This document shows positions 50,449 to 59,611 of a DNA stretch of 64,000 nucleotides, piece by piece. The translations under genes were made by a program, and so were the position numbers. How positions within the stretch are numbered: position 1 is the stretch's first letter; each line of letters starts with the position of its first letter. The notes below the pieces were generated by a model. That model had not been told where the DNA came from and searched no databases. It saw only the letters and a list, made by a program, of their open reading frames with translations. Source of the DNA: Paracoccaceae bacterium (lineage in GTDB: Bacteria; Pseudomonadota; Alphaproteobacteria; Rhodobacterales; Rhodobacteraceae); the NCBI GenBank assembly GCA_003567315.1, contig PWZT01000026.1:1-64000 (forward strand), in the 5' to 3' direction.

Positions 50449-51873
50449 GTGACCTTGCCGGATCATCGAGACCTGTCTCTGCACAAAGAGATCGCAAGGT
50501 TGGTTGATGACCCCTTCACGGCCTCTGTTCTCACAGGGCTTTCCGATCTTTGTGTCTTGCTGGAACCGGATGGGCGGGTCGTCGCGGCCTCTGCCAAGGC
50601 GGATTCGGCGCTGGTATCGGTCGTTTCAAGCTGGGCAGGGCGCTCGCTGCGTGACCTGCTCGACGATGTCTCCGCCGAAAAACTGGAGCGCAGGGTCGCG
50701 CAGGCGCAGGCTGAGGGGGCCGATCAGGCGCCGCGCTGGGCCGAACTGGTGCATGATCTGGGCGGTGGCGATGTCCTGCCCGTACGCTACGCGCTCTATC
50801 TGCTGCCCGACCGCGAGCATCTGCTGATGCTGGGGCAGGATCAGCGCCCGACAATCGAGATGCAACAACTCCTGCTCAATGCCCAGATCGCGCTGGAGCG
50901 TGACCATGAGGCGCAGCGCGAGATCGACACGCGTTATCGGTTGCTGATGGATTTCACCACGGATGCGATTGTGCTGGTGGCGACCGCTTCGGGCCAGATC
51001 GTCGATATCAACCATGATGCGGCCGCAACGCTGGGGCGGGCGCGCGCTGATATGATCGGCAAGCCGCTGGTCGACTATCTGGTGGGGCTCTCGCGCGAGT
51101 CCATGGTCTCTGCGCTGGAGCAGCCAAGCACCGCAGGTGCCGCGGCAGTGCTCGATGTCGAGGCGAAATCGACCCAGCGGAAATTGCAGGTTTCCGGCAA
51201 GCTGTTTCGCGCCTCGGGCGAGCAACTGGCGATCCTGCGACTGAAAGATCCCGAAGGCGGCTCGATTGGCGATCAGCGGCTGTCGGACAATCTGCGCCAG
51301 CTCTTCAACCATGGCGCCGATGCGATTGTCTTTGCGGATCGTGACGGCAATATTCTGGCGGCAAGTGAGACTTTCCTGAACCTGACCGACGCGCCTTCCA
51401 GCGCGGCCGTGCGCGGGCGGTCACTGTCGGAGTTTCTGGCGCGCGGCGTGGTGGATCTGCGCGTGCTTCTGGAAAACGCACGCCGGGCCGGGCAGTTGCG
51501 GATGTATGCGACCAAGCTCAACACCGATTTCGGCGCGCAGGTGGGGGTCGAGATCTCGGCCACATGGCTTGATGACCAGTTCGACCCGGTGCTTGGGCTG
51601 GTGATGCGCAATGCAGCGACAACCGGAGCGTGGCGCGCGGAGACAACGGGGCAGGACAGCAACATGCAGGGCGTGATCGAGCTTGTCGGCTCCTCGACGC
51701 TGAAGGATATCGTGTCCGAGACCACGGATGTGATCGAGAAGATCTGCATCGAGACCGCGCTGGAGTTGACCCGCAACAATCGCGTTGCAGCGGCCGAGAT
51801 GCTTGGGCTCTCGCGCCAGTCGCTCTATGTCAAGCTGCGTAAATACGATTTGTTGAGCAAAGACGAAAGCTAA
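50449..51873 (+). CDS. ppsR: Photosynthesis repressor PpsR/CrtJ
   Basis: A 474-residue repressor with an N-terminal PAS-like domain (about residues 20-125), a helix linker, two further PAS domains (about 145-255 and 270-390) and a C-terminal Fis-type helix-turn-helix ([20 protein letters not shown]). It represses bch, crt and puc genes by binding TGT-N12-ACA. Only two cysteines are present, Cys35 and Cys433; Cys433 in [11 protein letters not shown] matches the DNA-binding-domain cysteine, but the mid-protein cysteine of Rhodobacter PpsR is missing. The start codon is GTG. Confidence 0.94.
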   Translation: MTLPDHRDLSLHKEIARLVDDPFTASVLTGLSDLCVLLEPDGRVVAASAKADSALVSVVSSWAGRSLRDLLDDVSAEKLERRVAQAQAEGADQAPRWAELVHDLGGGDVLPVRYALYLLPDREHLLMLGQDQRPTIEMQQLLLNAQIALERDHEAQREIDTRYRLLMDFTTDAIVLVATASGQIVDINHDAAATLGRARADMIGKPLVDYLVGLSRESMVSALEQPSTAGAAAVLDVEAKSTQRKLQVSGKLFRASGEQLAILRLKDPEGGSIGDQRLSDNLRQLFNHGADAIVFADRDGNILAASETFLNLTDAPSSAAVRGRSLSEFLARGVVDLRVLLENARRAGQLRMYATKLNTDFGAQVGVEISATWLDDQFDPVLGLVMRNAATTGAWRAETTGQDSNMQGVIELVGSSTLKDIVSETTDVIEKICIETALELTRNNRVAAAEMLGLSRQSLYVKLRKYDLLSKDES

Positions 51874-51893
51874 GCGCCGCAACTGCGTCGGGC

Positions 51894-51907
51894 TTGATCT
51901 GTGTCAA
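51894..51907 (+). promoter_or_regulatory. FnrL/FNR-type site upstream of bchE
   Basis: TTGATCTGTGTCAA matches the FNR consensus TTGAT-N4-ATCAA at nine of ten defined bases. It begins 66 bases before the bchE start. FnrL activates bchE under low oxygen in Rhodobacter, so the position makes sense. Confidence 0.6.
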
Positions 51908-51944
51908 TCAAAATTGTCAGTGCGTGTGTCAATCTTCATTTACA
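51902..51944 (+). promoter_or_regulatory. Tandem PpsR/CrtJ-type operators upstream of bchE
   Basis: An exact TGT-N12-ACA site at 51927-51944 and a one-mismatch TGT-N12-TCA site at 51902-51919, seven bases apart. CrtJ binds cooperatively to sites about eight bases apart. The upstream site overlaps the FNR-type site by six bases, so binding of the two proteins should be competitive. Confidence 0.7.
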
Positions 51945-51959
51945 CAATGGAGGGAACCC

Positions 51960-53660
51960 ATGCGAATCGTCTTTGTTCACCCGAATTATCACTCTGGCGG
52001 TGCCGAGATTGCCGGGAGCTGGCCGCCAGCATGGGTTGCCTATCTGACCGGCTCGCTCAAGGCCGCCGGGTTCGACGATATCCATTTCATCGACGCGATG
52101 ACCAACCATGTCGATGATGATGCCCTGCGCGCGAAGCTGGCCGAGTTGAAACCTGATGTCGTGGGCACAACCGCCATCACACCGTCGATCTATGTGGCCG
52201 AAAACGTCCTGAAAATCGCGCGTGAGGTCGCGCCAGACTGCGTGACGACGCTGGGCGGCGTGCATGCGACCTTCATGTTCCGGCAAGTGCTGTCGGAAGC
52301 GCCCTGGATCGACGTGATTGTGCGCGGCGAGGGCGAGGAGATCGTCGTCAATCTGATGCGAGCCATTGCCGAAGGCCGCTGGCCCGAGGACAAGCGCAAG
52401 ATCCACGGGCTCGCCTTCTTCGATGAGGGTGAGATCGTCGCGACGCAAGCGGCCTCGACTGTCAAGAATCTCGACGGGATCACGCCTGACTGGTCGATCC
52501 TGGAATGGGACAAATACATCTATGTGCCGCTGAACCGCAAGGTCGCCATCCCAAACATGGCGCGGGGCTGTCCCTTCACCTGCAGCTTCTGCAGCCAGTG
52601 GAAATTCTGGCGCGACTACCGTGTGCGCGACCCGAAAAAGGTCGTTGATGAGATTGAAGATCTGGTGGAAAATCATGGCGTTGGCTTCTTCATCCTCGCC
52701 GATGAGGAGCCCACCATCAACCGCAAGAAATTCATCGAATTCTGCGAGGAACTGATCGCGCGCGGCCTGCCCGAGCGGATTCAATGGGGCATCAACACGC
52801 GCGTCACGGATATCATGCGCGACAAGGAGCTTCTGTCCTTCTACCGCAAGGCCGGGCTTGTGCATGTCTCGCTCGGCACCGAAGCGGCGGCGCAGCTCAA
52901 GCTCGATCAGTTCAACAAGGAAACCACCGTCGCCCAGAACAAGGAGGCCATTCGCCTCCTGCGCGAGGCCGATATCTTCACCGAGGCGCAGTTTATCGTG
53001 GGGCTCGACAATGAAACCCCCGAGACGCTGGAAGAGACCTATCGCATGGCCTGGGACTGGCAGCCGGACCTTGCGAACTGGGCGATGTATACGCCCTGGC
53101 CCTTCACGCCGCTGTTCCAGGAATTGCGCGATCAGGTCGAGGTGTTCGATTACTCGAAATACAACTTCGTCACCCCGATCATGAAGCCCAAGGCGATGTC
53201 GCGCGGACGGTTGCTGGAGGGCGTGCTGAACAATTACCGGCGCTTCTACATGCAGAAGGCACTGTTCCACTATCCGTGGCGCGGGACAGGGTATCGGCGG
53301 AAATATCTGCTGGGGTGCCTCAAGGCGTTCCTGAAAGCTGGCGTGCAGCGGCAGTTCTATGACCTGGGCAAGACTGATTATTTCAGCATGAAATCACGCG
53401 ATGATCTGGATTTCGGGTTTGACATGACCCGCACCATTGCCGATGCGCAGCTTGCCGACTGGGAAGACCACGCCGACAAGAAACGCAAGGCGCAGGAGCG
53501 CCGCGAGGCGCTGCGCGCGCAAGGCAAGGCCCGCGCAGCGGAGCGCAGCGCCGTGAAAGCCTGTGGTGGGGGCGGGCAGTTGGAGGATACCGAAGAGGGT
53601 CTGCGCCCCTTCAGGATGCCCAATGGCGCGGTCGTGACTGCGCGTGAGCCTGCGGAGTGA
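51960..53660 (+). CDS. bchE: Mg-protoporphyrin IX monomethyl ester cyclase, anaerobic (BchE)
   Basis: A 566-residue radical SAM enzyme that forms ring E with water-derived oxygen when O2 is absent. A B12-binding-like domain occupies about residues 1-170 ([20 protein letters not shown]), then the radical SAM cysteines are in [17 protein letters not shown] (CxxxCxxC, near residue 202). The last 45 residues are charged and low complexity ([19 protein letters not shown]). Cobalamin is needed for this step in Rhodobacter. ATG 51960 has GGAGGGAACCC upstream. Confidence 0.95.
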   Translation: MRIVFVHPNYHSGGAEIAGSWPPAWVAYLTGSLKAAGFDDIHFIDAMTNHVDDDALRAKLAELKPDVVGTTAITPSIYVAENVLKIAREVAPDCVTTLGGVHATFMFRQVLSEAPWIDVIVRGEGEEIVVNLMRAIAEGRWPEDKRKIHGLAFFDEGEIVATQAASTVKNLDGITPDWSILEWDKYIYVPLNRKVAIPNMARGCPFTCSFCSQWKFWRDYRVRDPKKVVDEIEDLVENHGVGFFILADEEPTINRKKFIEFCEELIARGLPERIQWGINTRVTDIMRDKELLSFYRKAGLVHVSLGTEAAAQLKLDQFNKETTVAQNKEAIRLLREADIFTEAQFIVGLDNETPETLEETYRMAWDWQPDLANWAMYTPWPFTPLFQELRDQVEVFDYSKYNFVTPIMKPKAMSRGRLLEGVLNNYRRFYMQKALFHYPWRGTGYRRKYLLGCLKAFLKAGVQRQFYDLGKTDYFSMKSRDDLDFGFDMTRTIADAQLADWEDHADKKRKAQERREALRAQGKARAAERSAVKACGGGGQLEDTEEGLRPFRMPNGAVVTAREPAE

Positions 53661-53665
53661 CAACC

Positions 53666-54244
53666 ATGTCGTCCACCGCGCGCATCGGGCCGAATGCGAT
53701 CTTGCAGCATTTGCCAGTGCTCGACGCGGCGATTGGCGAGAAGCTGCGTGATGCGCTGCTATACCGTGCGGGTGTAATTGCTCCGCCCGAGGACGCGGGC
53801 ATGTGGCCCGAGGAAGAGGTCGCGCGGCTGCACCATGCCGTGCGCCTGTTCCTGCCCGACCGTGCTGGGTATATTCAGCGCGCGGCCGGGCTCGCGACAG
53901 GGGACTACATCCTTGCCCACCGGATCCCGAGTGCCGCGCAATGGATCATCCGGGCGCTGCCCAAGACTTTGGGCGCGCGGCTGCTGGCCATGGCGATTGC
54001 GAAACATGCCTGGACATTCGCGGGCTCGGGGCAGTTTCGCGTTGTCTCGCATGCTCCGCTTACCTTTGAGATCACGGGCAATCCGCTGGCGGAGGCACCA
54101 GCCGAGCACCCCATTTGCGACTGGCATGCGGCCGTGTTCGAGCGGTTGTTTTCGCGACTTGTCTGGCCCGATGTAACAGTGCAGGAGCAGACTTGCCGCG
54201 CGCTGGGGGACCGTGCCTGTCGGTTCATCTTCCTGCCCGGGTAA
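53666..54244 (+). CDS. bchJ: Bacteriochlorophyll 4-vinyl reductase family protein BchJ
   Basis: A 192-residue protein with a V4R-type domain in its C-terminal half (FRVVSHAPLTFEITGNPLA; VQEQTCRALGDRACRFIF). Originally described as 4-vinyl reductase, BchJ is now thought more likely to act as a tetrapyrrole carrier or helper of the pathway. The ATG at 53666 has GGAG upstream; a GTG overlapping the bchE stop is an alternative. It is the last photosynthesis gene in the window; the convergent nadC stop is only 13 bases away. Confidence 0.88.
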   Translation: MSSTARIGPNAILQHLPVLDAAIGEKLRDALLYRAGVIAPPEDAGMWPEEEVARLHHAVRLFLPDRAGYIQRAAGLATGDYILAHRIPSAAQWIIRALPKTLGARLLAMAIAKHAWTFAGSGQFRVVSHAPLTFEITGNPLAEAPAEHPICDWHAAVFERLFSRLVWPDVTVQEQTCRALGDRACRFIFLPG

Positions 54245-54257
54245 GGCGTGCAAAGCC

Positions 54258-55106
54258 TCAGAAATCGAGCCCCAGATCGAGCACGCGCGCCGAATGCGTA
54301 AGCGCGCCGACCGAGATGAAATCCACGCCGGTGGCCGCGACTTCGGCGATGCGCTCCAGCCGCATATTGCCCGAGGCTTCCGTCACCAGCCGCCCCGCGA
54401 CAGTTTCGACCGCCATGCGCATGTCTTGCGTGGACATATTGTCAAGCAGCACGACATCCGCGCCGCCTGTGGAAAGCACAGCGTCAAGCTGGGCGAGCGT
54501 GTCCACCTCGATCTCGATGCGGCGCATATGGCTGGCCGCGTGGCGCGCCTGCGTGAGCACCTGCGCGATCCCGCCTGCGGCAGCGATGTGATTGTCCTTG
54601 ATCAGGATCGCATCTGACAGCCCGAAGCGATGCGCCGCCCCGCCGCCATGACGCACCGCTTCTTTCTCGACCAGCCGCAGCCCTGGCGTGGTCTTGCGCG
54701 TGCAGGTGATGCGCGCCCTGGTGCCTTGCGTCTCGGCCACGAAAGCCGCTGTCAGGCTCGCAATGCCCGAGAGCCTGCCCGCGAAATTCAGCGCCACGCG
54801 TTCCGCCATCAGGATCGAGGCGGCTGCGCCTTCGATCTCCATGACAGTCTCGCCCGGTGTGACTGTGGTGCCATCGGGGCGCAGCACGCGCAGGGTCAGG
54901 CTAGGGTCCACCAGCCGGAAGGCGCATTCGGCAAGTTGCAGGCCCGAGACAACACCGGCCTCGCGCGCATTGAGCCGCGCGCTGTAGCGCAGCCCGGCGG
55001 GGATCACGGCCTGTGTGGTAGCATCGCCCGAGGGGCCGAGATCCTCGATCAGCGCGGCGCGCACAAGTGGCTCGATCAGCAAATGTGGCAGGGGGGCGTG
55101 GGTCAT
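54258..55106 (-). CDS. nadC: Nicotinate-nucleotide pyrophosphorylase (carboxylating)
   Basis: A 282-residue quinolinate phosphoribosyltransferase, third step of de novo NAD synthesis. Typical parts are EDLGPSGDATTQAVIPAG, MAERVALNFAGRLSGIASLT, TRKTTPGLRLVEKEAVRHGG and DAILIKDNHIAAAGG, ending SVGALTHSARVLDLGLDF. The start overlaps the nadB stop (ATGA). It converges with bchJ with no terminator visible in between, so antisense read-through at this border is possible. Confidence 0.95.
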   Translation of the reverse strand: MTHAPLPHLLIEPLVRAALIEDLGPSGDATTQAVIPAGLRYSARLNAREAGVVSGLQLAECAFRLVDPSLTLRVLRPDGTTVTPGETVMEIEGAAASILMAERVALNFAGRLSGIASLTAAFVAETQGTRARITCTRKTTPGLRLVEKEAVRHGGGAAHRFGLSDAILIKDNHIAAAGGIAQVLTQARHAASHMRRIEIEVDTLAQLDAVLSTGGADVVLLDNMSTQDMRMAVETVAGRLVTEASGNMRLERIAEVAATGVDFISVGALTHSARVLDLGLDF

Positions 55107-56650
55107 GCGTGCTCCGGGGTGTCTGCGCGCGCGGCGGCCAAGGTGGTACGCGAGCGCTGCGCCTGCGCGGGATCGGTGTCGGGGAAATCATCGCGCCAAT
55201 GCGCGCCGCGGCTTTCGCGGCGCTTGAGCGCTGATGATGCAATGAGCAGCGCTGTCGCGCACATATTCGCGAAATCGGGGCAGTGTGGGTGCGCTGTTTC
55301 CAGCGCACGAATGGCAGTGATCGCCTGCGTGAGCCCTGATGCGGTCCTGCGCACGCCGACATGCCGCGTCATCAAATCGCGCAACTGCGCGACCGCTTTG
55401 GGGTCGAGCGGCACACCGGCTGGAGTGGCTTCGAGCACGAGTTCGGGCGCATCGCGTAGTGGGAGGCTGCCCGCGATATCCTCAGCCGCGCGGCGCGCAA
55501 AAACAAGCGCTTCCAGCACGCCGTTGGAGGCGAGGCGGTTCGCGCCATGCAGTCCTGTTGAAGCAGCCTCGCCGCAGACCCAGAGCCCTCGCAGCGAGGC
55601 GCGGCCCTGCGTATCGGTCGCGACCCCGCCCATATGATAATGCGCGGCGGCAGCGATGGGGATGGGCGCGCGGGCCGGGTCGATCCCTGCCTTGCGACAC
55701 GCCTCTGCAACAGCTGGGAAGCGCGTGTGGATCTCCGCGCCGATAGCGCGAGCGTCGAGCATCGGGCGCTTGCCCGCCTCGCTCTGGGCAAAGACCGCGC
55801 GGGCGACGATATCGCGCGGCGCCAGATCGGCCAGCGGATGCGCGCCTGCCATGAAATACGCGCCATCAGCGTTGAGCAGCCGTGCGCCTTCACCGCGCAG
55901 CGCCTCCGTCGCCAGTGGCGCAGGGTCGAGGCCCAGATCCATCGCGGTCGGGTGGAACTGCACGAATTCCATATCGGCCATTTCGGCGCCAGCGCGCGCG
56001 GCCATGCCCATCACCTGCCCGCGAATGCGCGGCGGGTTGGTGGTGAGCGCATACAGCCCGCCTGACCCGCCACCTGCCAGCAACACAGCCGGCGCGCGTA
56101 GGCTGACAGGCTGCGAGGGACCATCCGCCCCAAGCTGCGCAAGGCGCAGCCCGCTCACGCGGCCTTCCTCTACCAGCAGGTCTTGCGCCACTACGCGCTC
56201 CATCACCTGCACGGATGGGGCAGCGCGCACCAGCGCGATCAGCGTCTGCATGATCTTGCGCCCGGCCTGGTCACCCTTCACCCGCACCACGCGGGCAATT
56301 GAATGCGCGGCCTCATGGTTGAGAACGAATCCGCCTTGCGCGTTACGGTCAAATGGCGTGCCGCGTTCGGTCAGATCGAGAATATGCGCGCGGGCCGCGC
56401 CCGTGACCAGCGCGGCGATCTCGGGATCGACCGTGCCTGCGCCGGCCTGCACCGTGTCGCGCGCATGCGCCGCGGGGCTGTCGCCTTCGGCCATCGCTGC
56501 GGCGACACCGCCCTGCGCCCATGCCGATGATGCACCTTCGCCAAGCGTTTCGGGCGAGATGACCAGCACCGGAAGCGGGGCGAGCAGCAGCGCCGCATAA
56601 AGCCCGCCGAGCCCTGCGCCCACAATCACCACGCGCCCTGTGTCGAGCAC
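55103..56650 (-). CDS. nadB: L-aspartate oxidase
   Basis: A 515-residue FAD enzyme oxidising aspartate to iminoaspartate. The FAD fold is VVIVGAGLGGLYAALLLAP, followed by SSAWAQGGVAAAMAEGDSP and HTRFPAVAEACRKAG; AAHYHMGGVATDTQGRAS and ASTGLHGANRLASNGVLEAL are the substrate and FAD blocks of the succinate dehydrogenase/aspartate oxidase family. It lies between nadA (4-base gap) and nadC (4-base overlap) in one operon. Confidence 0.95.
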   Translation of the reverse strand: MLDTGRVVIVGAGLGGLYAALLLAPLPVLVISPETLGEGASSAWAQGGVAAAMAEGDSPAAHARDTVQAGAGTVDPEIAALVTGAARAHILDLTERGTPFDRNAQGGFVLNHEAAHSIARVVRVKGDQAGRKIMQTLIALVRAAPSVQVMERVVAQDLLVEEGRVSGLRLAQLGADGPSQPVSLRAPAVLLAGGGSGGLYALTTNPPRIRGQVMGMAARAGAEMADMEFVQFHPTAMDLGLDPAPLATEALRGEGARLLNADGAYFMAGAHPLADLAPRDIVARAVFAQSEAGKRPMLDARAIGAEIHTRFPAVAEACRKAGIDPARAPIPIAAAAHYHMGGVATDTQGRASLRGLWVCGEAASTGLHGANRLASNGVLEALVFARRAAEDIAGSLPLRDAPELVLEATPAGVPLDPKAVAQLRDLMTRHVGVRRTASGLTQAITAIRALETAHPHCPDFANMCATALLIASSALKRRESRGAHWRDDFPDTDPAQAQRSRTTLAAARADTPEHA

Positions 56651-56654
56651 AGTC

Positions 56655-57704
56655 TCAGGCTTTCGGGGCTGACAGATCGATCATGCGCTGCACGGCCAGC
56701 CGCGCGCGGTCGGCCACGTCCGGCGCGACCTCGATCTGCGTGGTCATCGTGTGCAGCGACCAGAGCACCTTTTCGAGCGTGATCTTCTTCATATAGGGGC
56801 ACATGTTGCACGGCCCGATGAACTCCACATCCGGGTGCGCGTCGGAAATGTTGGAGGCCATTGAGCATTCCGTCACCAGCATGGCGCGTTCGGGCCGCTC
56901 GGCGCTGACATAATCGAGTATGCCCTTGGTCGAGCCGGAAAAATCAGCCTCGGCCACCACATCCGGCGGGCATTCGGGATGCGCGATGATGCGTGTGCCG
57001 GGGTTCCAGTCGCGGAACTCGCGGATATCCTGCGCAGTGTATTGCTCATGCACGATGCAGGAGCCTTCCCACCAGACAATGCGCTTCTCGGGCACCTGCG
57101 CCGCGACATTCTGCGCGAGATACTGGTCGGGCGTCATGATGATCGTATCGGCCTCGAGCGCGCGGATGATCTGCACGGCATTGGAAGAGGTGCAGCAGAT
57201 GTCGGAGGCGGCCTTCACCTCGGCCGTGGTGTTGACATAGCTCACCACCGGCGCGCCGGGGTAGCGCGCGCGCATCTGGGCGACACCTTCGGCAGTGATG
57301 CTGTCAGCAAGCGAACAGCCTGCCTCCATGTCCGGCATCAGCACGGTCTTGGCGGGGTTGAGGATTTTCGAGGTCTCGGCCATGAAATGCACGCCGCATT
57401 GCACGATCACATCGGCCTCGGTTTTCGTGGCCTCGATGGCGAGCTGCAGGCTGTCGCCTACCACATCGGCGACACCATGAAAGATCTCGGGCGTCATGTA
57501 ATTATGCGCGAGGATCGTGGCATTGCGCTCTTTCTTCAGCGCATTGATGGCAGCGACATAGGGCGCGTGCATGGCCCAGTCAGCAGGCGAGACCACGCGC
57601 GCCATGCGAGCATATTCCGCGGTCATGCTGGCGGCCAGCGTGGGGTTCGGCGCAAGATCGTAGATCTTGTGCAGATCGTGACGGATGGCGGGCATGTCCA
57701 GCAT
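56655..57704 (-). CDS. nadA: Quinolinate synthase A
   Basis: A 349-residue Fe4S4 enzyme joining iminoaspartate with dihydroxyacetone phosphate to make quinolinate. Cluster cysteines are found in VIVQCGVHFMAETSKILNP, in ASDICCTSSNA and in FIGPCNMCPYMKKITLEKV. ATG 57704 with GGAGCC upstream gives the family length; the frame stays open for 618 codons upstream, but that region overlaps the divergent methyltransferase gene and is not coding on this strand. It is first in nadABC. Confidence 0.95.
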   Translation of the reverse strand: MLDMPAIRHDLHKIYDLAPNPTLAASMTAEYARMARVVSPADWAMHAPYVAAINALKKERNATILAHNYMTPEIFHGVADVVGDSLQLAIEATKTEADVIVQCGVHFMAETSKILNPAKTVLMPDMEAGCSLADSITAEGVAQMRARYPGAPVVSYVNTTAEVKAASDICCTSSNAVQIIRALEADTIIMTPDQYLAQNVAAQVPEKRIVWWEGSCIVHEQYTAQDIREFRDWNPGTRIIAHPECPPDVVAEADFSGSTKGILDYVSAERPERAMLVTECSMASNISDAHPDVEFIGPCNMCPYMKKITLEKVLWSLHTMTTQIEVAPDVADRARLAVQRMIDLSAPKA

Positions 57705-57965
57705 TGCAAGGCTCCGATCATGGTTCAGCGCCCAGAGGCAGGCACCAGTGCATATGAGGAGATATGCCCCGAATACAACCCAAAACCGGGCAGCCGCCTC
57801 CTCACACGCTGCGTGCGTGGCAGTTAACCTCTCTGTCTCATGCTGTCCAGCAAGCCGCGCGGATATGTCGCTTTGTTCCCGATTTCGCCGCAAACTGGCC
57901 AGTGCTGCGCGCCGCCAGGGATTAGGAGAGCAAAAACCCGCGCGGGCAATCGGGAGTGCGTGATC

Positions 57966-59534
57966 ATGTCGGAAACAGCCATAGAGACAGGGCAGCGCGC
58001 AGGTGGACGCCGCGGGCGCGGGGCAGGCGGCGGGGCGGCACGGCGCGCGGCGCGCACGGCCGTCAGCATCGAGACTGCGCGCTATATCGAGCGCAATATC
58101 CCCAATCTTGAAGTCCTGAACGAAGAGGCGCTTACGATCATCGAGACCAATGCCGAGACTGTGCTGGCCGAGATCGGTGTGAATTTCGTCGATAACCCCG
58201 AGGCGCTGACCCGCTGGCGTGACGCCGGGGCCGAGGTGGAGGGCGAGCGCGTGCGCATCCCGCGCGGGCTGGCGCGCCAGCTTTGCGCCACGGCGCCTGC
58301 GCGTTTCACGCAGCATGCCCGCAACCCGGAGCGCAATGTCGAGATCGGCGGGAGGAGCCTCGTGCTCGCCCCTGTCTATGGCCCACCTTTCGTGCGCGAT
58401 GCGGCGGGCGGGCGGCGCTACGCCACGATGGAGGATTTCCGCAATTTCGTGAAGCTCGGCTACATGTCGAAATGGCTGCATCATTCCGGCGGCACAGTCT
58501 GCGAGCCCACCGATATTGCCGTGAACAAGCGCCATCTGGATATGTTGCAGGCGCATATGCTTTATTCGGACAAACCCTTCATGGGCTCGGTGACCGAACC
58601 GGTGCGCGCTGCAGACTCGGTCGAGATGGCGAAGCTTCTGTTTGGCGCCGAGTTCGTGGACCAGAACACAGTGATGACTTCGCTCATCAATATCAACTCG
58701 CCGCTGACATTCGATTCCGTGATGATGGGCGCGCTGGAGGTCTATGCGAAGGCCAATCAGGCCTGCATCATCTCGCCCTTCATTGTGGGCGGGGCCATGG
58801 CACCCACGACTGTTGCGGGCACGCTGACGCAGGTTCTGGCCGAAGTCATGGCAGGCGTTGCTTATAGTCAGCTTATTCGCCCCGGCGCGCCGGTTATCTT
58901 CGGGGCATTCGTCACCTCGATCGACATGAACTCCGGCGCGCCGACTTTCGGCACGCCCGAGGCCGCGCTGATCACCTATGGCGCAGGGCAACTCGCGCGA
59001 CGGCTGGGGCTGCCCTATCGTTCGGGCGGCGCGTTCAACGGCTCGAAACTGCCCGATGCGCAGGCGGCCTATGAGACTGCGAACAGCCTGAACATGGCGC
59101 TCCTGGCAGGCGTGAACTTCATGCTGCATTCCTGCGGCTGGCTGGAAGGCGGGCTGGTCGCCAGTTTCGAGAAATTCGTCATGGATGCCGACCAGCTCGG
59201 TGCGCTGCATCAAATCGCCAAGGGTGTGGATATGTCCGAAAACGGGCAGGCCATGGATGCGATCCGCGAGGTTGGTCCGGGCGGGCATTATCTGGGCTGC
59301 GCGCATACACAGGCGAATTTCAAGGACGCGTTCTGGCGCTCGGAGCTTCTGGATTACAAACCCTTCGAGACGTGGGAGGATGAAGGAGGGCGGGATACGC
59401 AAGCACTGGCAACCGCGCGTGTTGCGAAGCTCCTTGCCGATTACCAGCAGCCCGCGCTCGATCCCGCAATCGCAGAGTCGCTGCAGGCGTATATCGACGA
59501 GCGCAAAGAGTCCGAACCCGACGCATTCGGTTAA
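57966..59534 (+). CDS. MttB/trimethylamine methyltransferase family protein (no pyrrolysine)
   Basis: A 522-residue corrinoid-dependent-type methyltransferase of the MttB superfamily. After a low-complexity Gly/Arg N-terminus (GGRRGRGAGGGAARRAA), the TIM-barrel blocks LEVLNEEALTIIETNAETVL, GVNFVDNPEALTRWRDAGA, PFIVGGAMAPTTVAGTLTQV and LAGVNFMLHSCGWLEGG fit the family. There is no in-frame amber codon, so it is a non-Pyl type such as glycine betaine or another quaternary amine demethylase. Partner corrinoid protein and MtgA genes are not adjacent. A perfect bidirectional terminator separates it from the TRAP genes. Confidence 0.88.
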   Translation: MSETAIETGQRAGGRRGRGAGGGAARRAARTAVSIETARYIERNIPNLEVLNEEALTIIETNAETVLAEIGVNFVDNPEALTRWRDAGAEVEGERVRIPRGLARQLCATAPARFTQHARNPERNVEIGGRSLVLAPVYGPPFVRDAAGGRRYATMEDFRNFVKLGYMSKWLHHSGGTVCEPTDIAVNKRHLDMLQAHMLYSDKPFMGSVTEPVRAADSVEMAKLLFGAEFVDQNTVMTSLININSPLTFDSVMMGALEVYAKANQACIISPFIVGGAMAPTTVAGTLTQVLAEVMAGVAYSQLIRPGAPVIFGAFVTSIDMNSGAPTFGTPEAALITYGAGQLARRLGLPYRSGGAFNGSKLPDAQAAYETANSLNMALLAGVNFMLHSCGWLEGGLVASFEKFVMDADQLGALHQIAKGVDMSENGQAMDAIREVGPGGHYLGCAHTQANFKDAFWRSELLDYKPFETWEDEGGRDTQALATARVAKLLADYQQPALDPAIAESLQAYIDERKESEPDAFG

Positions 59535-59558
59535 GTCATCTCGCTGGCGCTTGCGCAT

Positions 59559-59597
59559 GAAAGAGGGCCGCGACAGTCAATGTCGCGGCCCTCTTTC
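59559..59597. terminator. Bidirectional terminator between methyltransferase and TRAP permease genes
   Basis: A perfect 17-bp stem (GAAAGAGGGCCGCGACA with TGTCGCGGCCCTCTTTC) around a GTCAA loop, lying between convergent stops at 59534 and 59612, with T/A-rich ends on both sides. Confidence 0.85.
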
Positions 59598-59611
59598 GGT
59601 TGGCTCACGGC

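Noticed and set aside
53657-53665. GTG at 53657 as the bchJ start
   Set aside because: Possible because it overlaps the bchE stop, but ATG 53666 has better Shine-Dalgarno spacing (GGAG nine bases upstream).
57966-59534. Pyrrolysine-containing trimethylamine methyltransferase
   Set aside because: The frame is continuous without an in-frame amber codon and no pyl genes are present; it is a non-Pyl member of the family.
57705-59558. Extension of the nadA frame by 618 codons upstream
   Set aside because: It runs antisense through the MttB-family gene; nadA has a good start with a ribosome binding site at 57704.
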